Shown piece after piece: positions 28,575-38,904 of a DNA stretch of 64,000 bases. Position 1 is the first letter of the stretch; each line of letters starts with the position of its first letter. The DNA comes from Nannochloropsis oceanica (taxonomy: Eukaryota; Sar; Eustigmatophyceae; Eustigmatales; Monodopsidaceae): the NCBI GenBank assembly GCA_004519485.1, contig CP038107.1, forward strand, positions 682,001 to 746,000, read 5' to 3'. The notes beneath the pieces are model-generated. The model was not told the DNA's origin. It saw only the letters and a list, made by a program, of their open reading frames with translations, and did not search any database. Position numbers and translations under genes: made by a program.

Positions 28575-31343
28575 TTATTTGGTGCGGTTGTCCTCGTTTT
28601 TTGCAGGCAGCGACGGTGCCATTGCAGCGCTTGCGCTTGTAGCATCATCGCCACTGGCGCCGCCATTTTTACTGCTGATGCGGGCAGCCTTGCCACGGCC
28701 CCTGGTCCTCGACGCGCTTGGGAGCATGTCGCTGCTGCTGCTTTCCTGGACGCTCGCTGCTTCAAACGCCGACAACGGCTTACGTTGCTGCTGCTGCTGC
28801 TGCTGTTTCTGCGGTCGCACTCCCAGAGTCTCGGCCGCTTTCTCTCCACCGCCACCTCTATGCGCAATACTACGGCCCTTTCCACTACCAGCGTGCAAGA
28901 GAGCATCGGTTTGAAACCGTGGCTGCTGCTGGGGGCGGAGTTTCTGCTGCTCTAGCTGGAGGCGTCGGGAACCACTTTTGTTGCTGTAAGAGGCGCCAGC
29001 ATGGTTTAACATCTGCAGCATCTGCTCCTTGGAAGAGCGTAAGGCCTGGTGCCGGCCCCCGTACTCAATCTGGGTGTCTACAAGAAGGCGGGCAATTTCC
29101 ACTTGCTTATGCGTGCCCACAATTCGCACTACGGTCACTTTTCGACTCTCCGAAGCCTCCTGCTGCTGCTGCTGCTGCACGTAAGTACCAACCTTATCAG
29201 TCCGTAGTATGACACAGCCCGACTTTTTCTTCAAATTGTCAAGTACAGCGCAGGAAAACCATGCCACCGCCTCAAGCGGCACCTGTACATCCTCTTGTAC
29301 CAATTCCAGCAGCTCCCTCGCTTTCATCACCGCCGCGACTGTCGGTCCCACAACCCGAATCATGCCATCATCTCCAACGTTGATCGACGAGACGCCCGTC
29401 TCAGCTAACACTCTTTTGACACGCTCCCCCTTCTTCCCCACTACAACCCTTCCCAACTCCTTCCGAATCCCAAACTCTATTCGCAACCCCGCAGCCACCT
29501 CTTCCTCCACCACCAAGAATTTATTCTGTACTTGTTGTAACCGTCGTTCGGTCCTAAGGAGCTCCTGTTGGTTTTTCAAATGCAACTCAAGCAACGTCTT
29601 GGCCCTATGCGCTTCCTCTGTCGACATGGCTGTAATCACAAGCACCTTCCCCGACTTCGAGCCTGAGGATTTTTTTCCTCCATCCTGTACTGCATCTCCT
29701 TCTAGCGTCTCCAAAATAATGGACAGAACATTACTTCTCTCCCTAGTCTGAGTCAGAATATTGTTGAGCTCATAGGCGTGCGTGTTTGTCCACTCGGCAA
29801 GGGCCAGAGGGACAGGCAGACACTCCATAACCACGGTGCCGCTCCGCTCCAGTGCTGCAAGATGCGTTCGGACTCGCTCGACTAAAGGAGCGGAAGGATG
29901 ATGAGCTAGCGCAATAGTGAGGCCGGGGACAGGGTTGCGAGGGAGGGAGGTCGATGAAGGCGCTGGAGCAGGTGGCAGCTGATTTTGTTGCTCCTTGCCT
30001 TGTCGTTCTTGCTGCCGTTGCCCAGCAGTAGAGCCGATATACTGCATTGCAATTAATTCTCTCTCTTGTTGCTGTGGCTGCTGATGTTGTGTGGGCGGAT
30101 GCCTTTCTCCGGCAGTCAAAAGGGGCTGCTGCGATTCGGTCCCTCCCTTCTCCTCATGTTGCTGCCCGTTATGGTGATGGTGCTGATGCTGCACAAGTGC
30201 GTTAGGCTGCTGCTGCTGTACTTGCTTAGAAGGCCCTCCTTCCAAGGAAGGAGTAGGGATTTGTTCCAGATTGTCAAACTCCTGCTTTCCCTGGCTCCTT
30301 CGCTTCTGCCGCTTCTGTTTCGTTGCTTCCCAGGGCTGTTGCACCATGACTGCGGCGGATGGAGCGTTCATCGACACAGTCATTTCAATTCCTTCATGTT
30401 TCTGTTTTTGCTGCTGCTGCTGCTGTGCTTGCTTGGTAGCTCCTCTTTCCACGACGACAGGAAAGGCTTGTTCTGAAGCGGCAGACTCCTGCTTTTTCAG
30501 ATGCTCCTGCTCCTGCTTACACTGCTGGGCTTGTATGGGTGGTTGTTGCGCCGGCGGGGAAGGCGATTCATCTCCGGTGAGAGGCAAGGGGACCTTTTTA
30601 TCCATCAACTCCCTCCTGTTGGTTCCTTCTTTTTTTGTCGCCGCGTCATGCTGATCTCTTTGCATCGTCGCTGACTTGAGAGTCGAGATCTCCTTTTCTT
30701 CCTTCCCTGCTTCTTCCTCCTCCACCACCACAGCGGGTAAATCCATCGCTTTAAGGGTGCTCTTGCTCTCGTCCATGGCCTGACTCTTCTTGGTTTCATT
30801 GTCGGGAGAGGACTGGGCCATAACAGCAGCGGGTGCCGGTACGGTGGGAGACGCGGTACCCTGTTGCTCCTGCTGCTCGTGCGGCTTCGACGTGTCCTTG
30901 TCCTTGGGGGTGCTAGACGTTGGAGTATCTCCCGGGGACTCCCGCCCCTTTTGTCCCTTGGCTGACTTCGAGCTCGTGTTACTAACAAGAGCCATGTTTT
31001 GGAGTTGCGTGGTCAGGGCAGGGTTGACGTTCACCTTCACTTGAGCAGGCAAGGGTTGAAGGGGCCTGCCCCAAGCGGCTGCGGACGGCGAGAGGGGGGA
31101 CAGAGGCGTGGGCGCATCGACGGCGACACTGGCGGTAGATGTGTCATCACTCCCGTGGCTGGCTTCTTCGGCAGCAGCAGCCACAACTGTGGCTATCAAA
31201 GGCCTGGGAATGTCTGAAGTGGAGTTCGACAGAGGTGTTTTTGATGTCTCCTGGGGAAGGGACGGCTCGTCGTCATCGGGGCGTGGCACACCCGCTGCCT
31301 CAGGGCTCGAAGCCACAGCGAGTGTGGAGGGCGATACAGTCAT
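28575..31343 (-). CDS. FMRP/FXR-like tandem KH-domain RNA-binding protein
   Basis: Single-exon protein of 922 residues. The first ~500 residues are disordered and rich in Gln, Ser and Pro. After a helical segment (EEAHRAKTLLELHLKNQQEL) comes a KH domain near residues 620-690: IEFGIRKELGRVVVGKKGER, with GKKG as the GxxG loop, then TGVSSINVGDDG and IRVVGPTVAAVMKARELLEL. The linker VQEDVQVP is nearly the same as the one joining KH1 and KH2 in FMRP/FXR proteins. The next domain keeps the KH frame (LEAVAW...NLKKKSGCVIL) but has no GxxG, so it is probably not a classical RNA-binding KH. No Tudor/Agenet domain was seen. The C-terminus is Gln/Arg/Gly-rich. FMRP-type role in mRNA control is inferred. 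Confidence 0.75.
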   Translation of the reverse strand: MTVSPSTLAVASSPEAAGVPRPDDDEPSLPQETSKTPLSNSTSDIPRPLIATVVAAAAEEASHGSDDTSTASVAVDAPTPLSPLSPSAAAWGRPLQPLPAQVKVNVNPALTTQLQNMALVSNTSSKSAKGQKGRESPGDTPTSSTPKDKDTSKPHEQQEQQGTASPTVPAPAAVMAQSSPDNETKKSQAMDESKSTLKAMDLPAVVVEEEEAGKEEKEISTLKSATMQRDQHDAATKKEGTNRRELMDKKVPLPLTGDESPSPPAQQPPIQAQQCKQEQEHLKKQESAASEQAFPVVVERGATKQAQQQQQQKQKHEGIEMTVSMNAPSAAVMVQQPWEATKQKRQKRRSQGKQEFDNLEQIPTPSLEGGPSKQVQQQQPNALVQHQHHHHNGQQHEEKGGTESQQPLLTAGERHPPTQHQQPQQQERELIAMQYIGSTAGQRQQERQGKEQQNQLPPAPAPSSTSLPRNPVPGLTIALAHHPSAPLVERVRTHLAALERSGTVVMECLPVPLALAEWTNTHAYELNNILTQTRERSNVLSIILETLEGDAVQDGGKKSSGSKSGKVLVITAMSTEEAHRAKTLLELHLKNQQELLRTERRLQQVQNKFLVVEEEVAAGLRIEFGIRKELGRVVVGKKGERVKRVLAETGVSSINVGDDGMIRVVGPTVAAVMKARELLELVQEDVQVPLEAVAWFSCAVLDNLKKKSGCVILRTDKVGTYVQQQQQQEASESRKVTVVRIVGTHKQVEIARLLVDTQIEYGGRHQALRSSKEQMLQMLNHAGASYSNKSGSRRLQLEQQKLRPQQQPRFQTDALLHAGSGKGRSIAHRGGGGEKAAETLGVRPQKQQQQQQQRKPLSAFEAASVQESSSSDMLPSASRTRGRGKAARISSKNGGASGDDATSASAAMAPSLPAKNEDNRTK

Positions 31344-32106
31344 GGCTGTGCGTGTGCGTGGAATTGATGTGTGTGTATGTGTGTGTGCGTGTATGTGTTA
31401 GGATACGTTACCTCTTATCCCGATTGTCTCAGTTATCCCGAAACTGTTAGACGTCATGCAAACAATCAAGTGGGCTCGCTTACATCCAGTGCTCGTCCAG
31501 GGGACTGGAACACGATGTACATCATGCATTCGCATATAGATTCTCAGTCGGCTGTGTCATGGATGGCATAAGGTATCTCTTCTCATTCACATCTAACTTC
31601 GGTTCTTGGCCGCTGAACATTCGCAGAGGTGATAGAAAAGACAGCCAGGAGACTCGGCCCAGACAAATCTGGCTACACATCACCGCAAGATGCTTTCAAA
31701 GGCCACGCAGCGGCAGGGAAGGAAGGCCACCCCTCGTCGCATAGAAGAATGGCAGAGAAAGAGTGCCCGTGGAAATGAACTTTGATTCCGGCACAACTGT
31801 AACGGTCACAGGCCATGGGCGATTGCCAACTTGCTTAACTTGCTTGAAGCTGAGGGGAAATACCCTTGGAACGGGTCATGAGCCATCAAAACCGCTCGAT
31901 GCTCCGAGCCCTGAGCTCGCCTACCTCTATTTGTCCCGCCTTTGTCTTTTAAAGGAGACAAGGGTGTTGTGCATGCGAATTGTGACTCTTAACCTCAATT
32001 CTCACTCCTCCATCATACAGCAATACAGTAAGTACTTCATCGCCGCGACCTGGGAGTCCGGACGATCCTTCGTCGGGTGCTGTTGCTGCTAGTCAGAAAA
32101 ATTGTC
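31344..32106. promoter_or_regulatory. Divergent promoter region with a GT-rich microsatellite
   Basis: About 760 bp between divergent starts. An interrupted (GT)n run lies at 31367-31398, about 25 bp upstream of the KH-protein start. No other feature was recognised. Confidence 0.35.
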
Positions 32107-33330
32107 ATGTTGCATCGGACTGTCGCCGCCTCTACCGTAAGCCGGTGCCCCCTGGCCACCACGTCCCCTGCAGCTGCCTCCGCTGCGGCTTCTGCTCTGA
32201 TGTCCCCCGGCTGCCGGCGGTCGTCTCACAGCCACCACGACGGCAACAACTCGCACAGCAAACGTCGAGATTATCGAGGCCCCTTGCTCGTTGGCGGCTC
32301 GTTAGTTGGGGCATCGACGCTCCAGTACTACCTCCACCAACGAGCGTTCACTAGTCCCGTGATTTTGGGGCAAGGACATGCCCATGCGCAGCTCGTCGCC
32401 TCAACTTCCGCGGCCACCACCATTGGAGCAGCAGCGGCCGCCACCTTTTCGACCACGGCAGCAACCTCCTCACCGGCCACCAATGCAACTACCAGCACCA
32501 CACCATCTCCGACCATGCATGCGTCCTCGGTGGCATCTCGCCCCTTGTCCTCCTCTGCCTCCACATCCGCCCCGACGAGCTACAGCAGCAGCGCAAACCC
32601 TTTAGAAGGCCTGCGGATCACCCTCTATCAATACAAAATATGCCCCTTCTGCTGCAAAGTCAAGGCTGTCCTGGACTACTACAAAATCCCCTACGAGACC
32701 ATGGATGTCAATCCTCTTACCAAAGCCGAAATAAAGTTCTCCGCTGACTACCGCAAGGTACCAATTGCCCGGATAGGGGATGAGGTGGTCATTGATTCCT
32801 CCATCATCGTCGGCAAGGTTATGGATTTGCTCCGCGCGGCCCACGTGGCCCCTGCGAAAGAATTGGACGCGTTTTTCGCACCTGAGGCGACGCGATGGGC
32901 CGAATGGGCGGATATGGAGTTAGCAGTATTGTTGTTTCCTAATATAACCCGGACATTTGGAGAATCATACCAGGCGTTTAGTTACGTGAAGGATGTGCCT
33001 CATTTTTCGATGCTTGATAAACTAACTAATCAATGGATAGGTGCCACGGCTATGTGGGCAGCACAGGGGAAGATAAAGAAAAAGTACAACATCACGGATG
33101 AACGCGCTGCGCTGTTTGCGGCGTTGGAGACCTGGAGTAGCGAGGTGGGGAACAAGCCGTTTTTGAGCGGGAGTACTCCCAATGTGGGGGATTTGTGTGT
33201 GTATGCTTGCATTCGAGCTATTGAGGGGTTGGATGCCCATAAGGATTTGCTGGCGAACACGGGGATAGGACCCTGGTATACACGGGTGGAGCATGCGATA
33301 GGGGCGTCGTCGTGTGTGCATGCGGAGTAA
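32107..33330 (+). CDS. PTGES2: PTGES2-like protein, thioredoxin/glutaredoxin-GST fold
   Basis: Protein of 407 residues related to membrane-associated prostaglandin E synthase 2. After a long Ala/Ser/Thr-rich leader comes the glutaredoxin-like domain: ITLYQYKICPFCCKVKAVLD with the redox motif CPFC near residue 180, then YRKVPIARIGDEVVIDSSII. A GST-like helical C-terminus follows, with LSGSTPNVGDLCVYACIRAI. The start is ATG 32107. The leader is basic and free of acidic residues at its start (MLHRTVAASTVSR), which suggests mitochondrial targeting. Algae are not known to need PGE2 synthesis, so the real substrate is open. Confidence 0.88.
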   Translation: MLHRTVAASTVSRCPLATTSPAAASAAASALMSPGCRRSSHSHHDGNNSHSKRRDYRGPLLVGGSLVGASTLQYYLHQRAFTSPVILGQGHAHAQLVASTSAATTIGAAAAATFSTTAATSSPATNATTSTTPSPTMHASSVASRPLSSSASTSAPTSYSSSANPLEGLRITLYQYKICPFCCKVKAVLDYYKIPYETMDVNPLTKAEIKFSADYRKVPIARIGDEVVIDSSIIVGKVMDLLRAAHVAPAKELDAFFAPEATRWAEWADMELAVLLFPNITRTFGESYQAFSYVKDVPHFSMLDKLTNQWIGATAMWAAQGKIKKKYNITDERAALFAALETWSSEVGNKPFLSGSTPNVGDLCVYACIRAIEGLDAHKDLLANTGIGPWYTRVEHAIGASSCVHAE

Positions 33331-34078
33331 GATTGATAAAAGGACTGGGCGAGGTAGGCTGATGGGATTGGAAGAAAATGGCAGGGAAAGAAAAAAAAGA
33401 ATGGGATGATTTTGCAAGAGAGATCTTGGCCGGGGGCGTCATGCTACCGGAGGAATGGATTTCGTTCGGTTTCGCAAGGTGACACCAGGTGCTGGTGGTG
33501 CCGGTGATGACACTTCTTTATAATTCTAATTGTATTTTAAGATGGAGAGTCGGATTTCTAAGCAATATTATCATGAGTTTATTCTTTCTCATGACTCGAA
33601 AGCACTCGACTTGTTACGGAAGCGGATACGCATAGCCCGTGCTCGCGGAGGCACAGGTCGCGGTAGGTATTGGGAGCAAGGCATGAGGTTTAATAAAATA
33701 TTCATCGAATGTTGCAAATAACGAGATCCAGGAAAAGAAAGAGCTTTTGAGGAACCTTATATACGCAATTAGACCTATTTTTAGGAATTGGTAAAATGGT
33801 AAAGAAGGCAGATGGGCCGGCAAGCAACCGCTCTTTGAGCATTTGACTTTCATCCTCAGCCATGCAAAGACCACCACCACAGACCGCAAAGACCACAGAT
33901 GAAACTTCGGACGTCGCATTGAGATGCCTGCTTTGCTTTTTGTCTTCTCCGTACGGCTGACGTTGATTATATCCACACATCCGCTTGTATGTCCTCATTC
34001 CTTTGCCGCTCCTCCGTCATGCCCCTATCATGCATCTCCTCTCATTCATGCCCCGTACCACACGACACAGGGCAAATC
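33331..34078. other. Intergenic region between PTGES2-like and phosphotransferase genes
   Basis: About 750 bp between two + strand genes. A 60-codon frame ending at 33721 (MESRISKQYYHEF start) has no recognisable family. The rest shows nothing. Confidence 0.35.
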
Positions 34079-35577
34079 ATGCGCAGCAAGTGTTGGGGAC
34101 TGTTTGACAACGAAGGTGCCGATGCCCTCCGCAACTACAAATACGTGGGGGTGGACAACTCTTTGGCTTACAAGTAAGTCTTGGTTGGTCGATAGAGGAG
34201 GAGGATGGAAGGAGAGGGGGAGGGTCGGGAGTAGAGCATCGCACAGGTCAACCAGAAATTTGCTTGGATTACAAAACGCGGCTGCTATCTTTCTCATCAA
34301 CATCGGTTTACCATGCATGACACCACCCTCTTTTTACTTTTGTATGCCGTCACGCTCGGGCCCCCAGTCCTAGATGAACCCAACTTCTATTCGCACACCT
34401 CTCATCCACTCCCAACCCCGTTTCCCCCCGAAACAGGCATGCCCTTTCCCCTTTTGCCGAGTACATGGTCGTAAACTTCGTTCCTATTTGGATAGCCCCC
34501 AACCTCATCACTCTTCTCGGCCTCACCTTCCCTCTGGTCTCCTTGGGCATCTTTGCTTGGCACTCCCCGCACTTCAAGACGGAGCCTCCCGCCTGGACGT
34601 TCTTCTTCAATGCCTTTGCTTTGTTCGCGTATCAGACATTGGACAACATGGATGGGAAACAAGCCCGGCGGACAAATAGCAGTAACGCTCTTGGTATGGT
34701 ATTTGATCACGGGTGTGACGCTATAAACGCTGGGATTGGCGCGATTAATTTGTTGGTGGTTCTAGGGATAGTTTCCTCAGGGGAATGGGATGCCTTTTTG
34801 GTCTTATCAGCATTTGCAAGTCCCTTCGTCCCCTTCTACGTGGCGACCTGGGAAGAATATTACACCGGTGCCTTGGTCTTGCCAATCATTAATGGCCCGG
34901 CGGAGGGCGTCTTGATGGGGGTGTTTATTTCCATTCTCTCCGGGTTTCTGGGTTCCGCGTGGTGGATAAAGGAACATAAATTCCTATTAGCCCTGGAATG
35001 GATGCCTCTCAAAAGACCAGGGGATCTGGTCGGATGTTTCAGCCTGGTTGGTGTGATCGTCACCTGTATCTCGCAAATCGTCAACGTCATGGTTCTTCAA
35101 TTCAAAAAAGGCCGTTCGCTCCTCCATCCCCTGCGAGACCTCCTTCCCTTTGTATTCTTGGCCATTGGAACCCACGTATTGGTTGTCACCAAACACGCGT
35201 TTCTTACCGAAGCCCCTTTGCTGACCATGGGCGCTGTTTCCTCTATTTTTGTCGAGCAAGTCGTGTCCCTTATGCTGGCCCATATGACTCACTCCCCGTA
35301 CATCCCTTACCACCGCACCCTCCTCCCTCCATTCCTCGGCTTCGTGGCCATGATGAGCATTGAGTGGCTCGCACCAGTCAAGGAGGGACTAGATGCTGTT
35401 GAAGGGAGGCTTTGGGGCTTGTGGCAAGGACATTTTGCGATAGTGTTTGGGTATACTGCCTTGTATTTGGTGTTGGTAGTGGCGGATTTGAGCAGGGTTT
35501 TGGGGGTACGACCGTTCACGATTGCCGACATAGGAGGGGTAGTAGGTGTAGGAAATGGAAGCAAGAAGCGGCGTTAG
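34079..35577 (+). CDS. Ethanolamine/choline phosphotransferase (CDP-alcohol phosphatidyltransferase), 2 exons
   Basis: Last step of the Kennedy pathway in the ER/Golgi: transfer of phosphoethanolamine or phosphocholine from its CDP form to diacylglycerol. Exons 34079..34173 and 34437..35577 give 411 residues. The join restores YKYVGVDNSLAYKHALSPFAE and WIAPNLITLLGL, as in EPT1/CPT1. The CDP-alcohol motif is complete: DGKQAR, eight residues, G, three, D, three, D (DNMDGKQARRTNS followed by GMVFDHGCD). About eight more hydrophobic helices follow, and the protein ends in basic residues. The 263-nt intron is purine-rich early and pyrimidine-rich late. Ethanolamine versus choline preference cannot be told from the sequence. 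Confidence 0.95.
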
Positions 35578-35936
35578 ATTGATCGGGAATTGGTGTGAGA
35601 GAAGGAAGGGTCAGGGAGGGAGAGAAGGGGAGGGAGGAAGAGGGAGTAGACTGGAGAGTGCATGTGTTTTAGAAACGGGAGGTGAGAAGGATGTCCATTT
35701 TGAAGATTAGAGCAGCAACTGTACGGCATGAAGGCGCGACAACAACGACAACAACAGAAACACACAACAAAGCGACAGAAGGAAAGCACGTCGGGATAAC
35801 GCAATCGACAGCCCCTTGTTCCGAATTGTGCTTGTTTCTTCTGTGCGGGCACATTTGCATCACTCGTTAAAATTAAAACGAATTTAATTAGCTGCTGGAA
35901 TTCAACCACAGATTCCCCTTGGACTGGCTCATACGT
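35578..35936. other. Convergent gap
   Basis: About 360 bp between converging stops; AT-rich near 35865-35895. No gene was recognised. Confidence 0.4.
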
Positions 35937-36921
35937 CTAAGGAGTGGGGGGGCGGAATGTCTGCCCGTCGGCGAACTGCTTAAAGAGGAAGGAAGGGAGG
36001 GGCGTCCCATCAACCAGCTTTTGGGCTGCGGAAATGTCCTCAGCGCCTGCAAGGGAGAGGACTTTATCGATGGAGTCCAAGACAGTGTCATAGAATTCAA
36101 AAGCCTGTGTTCATTTGGTGGCGGAAGGGTAAGAATGAATGATAAGTTAACCCGAAGAAGGGCGGGGGATGGAGAAAAGGAGTACTGCTGTAAGGAAGGG
36201 AAACAGATGGGGTGATGCTGCTTCATTTTGCGGCCACTTAAAATAGTGTCAGCATGAAAAGAGAAAACAAAAAATGCAAGCCCCCAAAAAGAATAACAGT
36301 ATATATTTATCATAAGGCCTAGAAACGAACCTGTTTCTGATACTTGAGCGCATCAGGACTGATCTCACCGTCAGTGGGAATAAAGATCTGCGTGTAGACA
36401 CTCGAATCTAGCTGGGATAAGGTATTGTCAATCACGGCAGTCACCTCGGCTGCCTCATCAAGTTTGCTCTGCGAAACGTCCTTCTCAAACGCCAGCAGGA
36501 CAATCCGCTCCATTGCCTTCTTCAATCGAAACTGATTTGTCACATACTTGATATTGGTACGTGCGGGGTCGTACTGGCCAATTTTAATATACTTTGCTAC
36601 GGGCTGCAGGACCTTCTTGCTTAGCAGGAGCTTTGAGACACATTCCTCAAAGCTTAGTGCGGCCGGCTTGTTATCCTTGGCTCGGACCGGGAGAGGAGAT
36701 GCGCCAGCTACAAATAGAAATACCGATGTTAGTACAACACCTTGTTGCAGGGCGGCCTTTCGGTCGAGCCCTGTGGCTGGGGAGTGCTCTAACTGCTGGT
36801 GGGCCGTCATAATCGTGCTGACTCTGAGGGTCGAAGGGCGGAGGAAAAAGCCGTGCGCCACGGCGACCATGGCAAGGAGCGAAGTCACAAGAATAAGTGG
36901 TGTGCGATGAGGTAGGGCCAT
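35937..36921 (-). CDS. Probable thylakoid-lumen protein with bipartite plastid leader (2 exons)
   Basis: Exons 36921..36332 and 36104..35937 join in phase 0 (KYQKQ to AFEFYDTV) to give about 252 residues; the intron starts GTTCGT and ends ACACAG. The leader begins MALPHRTPLILVTSLLAMVA, a signal peptide ending VAHG-FF. A Phe just after the cleavage site is the mark of plastid import in algae with secondary red plastids. A second hydrophobic segment (LTSVFLFVAGASPLPVRA) preceded by Arg-Lys looks like a lumen-transfer signal. The mature part is helical (CVSKLLLSKKVLQPVAKYI, LDSIDKVLSLAGAEDISAAQ) and not recognised by me. A PsbQ-like or other lumenal four-helix protein is possible but unproven. 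Confidence 0.7.
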
Positions 36922-37114
36922 GGTTGGAAACACTGCGTGGTATGTGGTGGGTGATGTGGCGGGTGAGTGTACTCTCTCTTTATGTCGAAGCTGGAGGAAT
37001 GCATCTCTATCATCGTGTCTTTTTTGGTTTCCCTTCTTGCCCACGAAACTCATTTCACGGCAACCACACAATCCATTTCCATTTAATCATGGCGACAGAG
37101 GGTTGTAGGCAAGC

Positions 37115-38755
37115 ATGTGGTTGCGGGCAGCGCGGCGTTGCCCATGGATGAGACAGTCATCATCATGGCCGTTGCCGCCTTCAACTGGCGTATTCGCCAC
37201 CCCAGCAGGACAGCACTCGCCCCAATCACGCTTGTCGTCCGTAAAAATACGGGGCATCAGCACGCGACAGTCACAGCACCTTTACCTCTCCTCATTCTTG
37301 GGACTCCGGCCATCGGCCTCGTTACGAACGTTACGAAGAGCCGCCACGTCCCACCACTCCACTCATCGTCTTCAAACCATCCACCACTCAACCCAAGGCC
37401 CGACATCTACTGCCCAGCCCAACTGTGTCGTTCTTCATATTACCCCCCCTCGTTCCAACCACGAGGATCGAGCACAAGAGGGATACGCCCTTCAAGAAGC
37501 CTGTGCCTTGGCTCAAACGCTGGGCTACGCTGTTCCAATGTACGAAACCCTACGTCTACGTGCCATCCATCCCAAGACGTACATTGGCAAAGGCAAGGTG
37601 GTGGAGCTAAGAGGGATGTTGCGTGCAGTGGACGCAAATGCTTTGTTTATCAACACAGCACGCCTCACGGCTTTGCAGCAGAAAAATATAAGCGAGCTCT
37701 GTCAAGTAAATGAAGTAAAGGACCGTATCAGCGTTATACTTGAAATATTCTCAAAACGCGCGAGGACCACCGAGGCGAAAGTGCAGGTAGAGCTGGCTCA
37801 ATGCAAATATGCCCTCTCTCATCTCGTTCGAGGGGCCGCGGCCGCGTATGAGCAGCAGAGAGGCGCGTCGGGCACTGGATTTATGGCTGGTGGAGGCGAG
37901 AAGGCTTTAGAGATTCAACGACGATTGTTGCGACAACAGGTGAAGTTTCTGCAAGGTAAATTAAGGGTGGTCGAGAAGAGGAGGACAGAGCAGAGGAAAC
38001 ATCGACAGCAACCAAGTGTGAGTTTGGTGGGGTATACAAACGTAGGCAAATCGTCTTTACTTAACGCTCTGACCCGTTCGGAGTCCGTTACCGTTGAAGA
38101 CCGACCATTCGAAACCCTCGATACTACCACCCGCTCCCTCTTCCTTCCCTCCCTCGACACCCCTACTCTGTTGATCGACACAGTCGGTTTTATTTCCCAA
38201 CTTCCTTTGGAGCTCGTCGCTTCTTTTCGCGCCACGTTGGAAGAAGTGGTGGCTGCTGACCTCTTGCTCCACGTGCGTGATGCCAGCACGATAGGCACAC
38301 CTCTTTTCGAAGCACAGCGACGATCGGTTGACAAGGTCTTGGGGGAGATAGGAACACATGAACATCTTAGTAAAAGTGTTATTGAGGTGTGGAATAAAAT
38401 TGACCTGCTCGAGACAGAAGAACAGAAGGAGATGCTTCGGATGGTGAGGGAGGCAAGGGAGGGAGGGAGGGAGGAAGGGGGGCCGCCACCGAAGTGTGTT
38501 GTGCTGGTGTCTGCGCGGATGAAGGAGGGTTTGAATGAGCTGATGAGGGTGGTGGGAGAGAGGTTGGTAGAAGGGGGGCATGTCAAGGTCAGGGAAGAGG
38601 AGGAGAGGGAGGAGGCGGAGCAGGAGTCGATGCAGGGAGAGAAGGAGTATGACGAGGAGGAGGAGATAAACAAGGAGAAGAAGACGGCGGATAAAGAGAA
38701 AGGGGAGAAACAAATAACAAACAGGAAAGAAAAAGAAAGTTTTGAACATACATGA
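37115..38755 (+). CDS. hflX: HflX-type ribosome-associated GTPase, organelle-directed
   Basis: GTPase of the HflX family, which in bacteria splits stalled ribosomes. The first ~100 residues are Arg/Ser/His-rich without acidic residues, fitting a mitochondrial or plastid leader. Then the HflX N-domain with HPKTYIGKGKVVELRG, a coiled coil, and the G domain: G1 GYTNVGKSS near residue 305, G3 DTVGF followed by the HflX element LPLELVASFRATLEE, and G4 NKID. A (GGGA)n tract adds EGGREEGGPP after G4. The C-terminal ~70 residues are a Glu/Lys-rich tail not usual in bacteria. Single exon, 546 residues. Start codons of this gene and the lumen-protein gene are 193 bp apart and divergent. Confidence 0.93.
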   Translation: MWLRAARRCPWMRQSSSWPLPPSTGVFATPAGQHSPQSRLSSVKIRGISTRQSQHLYLSSFLGLRPSASLRTLRRAATSHHSTHRLQTIHHSTQGPTSTAQPNCVVLHITPPRSNHEDRAQEGYALQEACALAQTLGYAVPMYETLRLRAIHPKTYIGKGKVVELRGMLRAVDANALFINTARLTALQQKNISELCQVNEVKDRISVILEIFSKRARTTEAKVQVELAQCKYALSHLVRGAAAAYEQQRGASGTGFMAGGGEKALEIQRRLLRQQVKFLQGKLRVVEKRRTEQRKHRQQPSVSLVGYTNVGKSSLLNALTRSESVTVEDRPFETLDTTTRSLFLPSLDTPTLLIDTVGFISQLPLELVASFRATLEEVVAADLLLHVRDASTIGTPLFEAQRRSVDKVLGEIGTHEHLSKSVIEVWNKIDLLETEEQKEMLRMVREAREGGREEGGPPPKCVVLVSARMKEGLNELMRVVGERLVEGGHVKVREEEEREEAEQESMQGEKEYDEEEEINKEKKTADKEKGEKQITNRKEKESFEHT

Positions 38756-38904
38756 TTATACAGAGAAAAGCGCAAAGAAGTACCTTTCTTGCCTCGGTCT
38801 GAGGAAGCACAGTCGCACGAACACGGGGCAAAAAGAAAAACGAAAAGGAGGAGGCTCTCGCTGATGCGTCCCTGTAACTGAGCATACATTTTCATTTATT
38901 TTCC

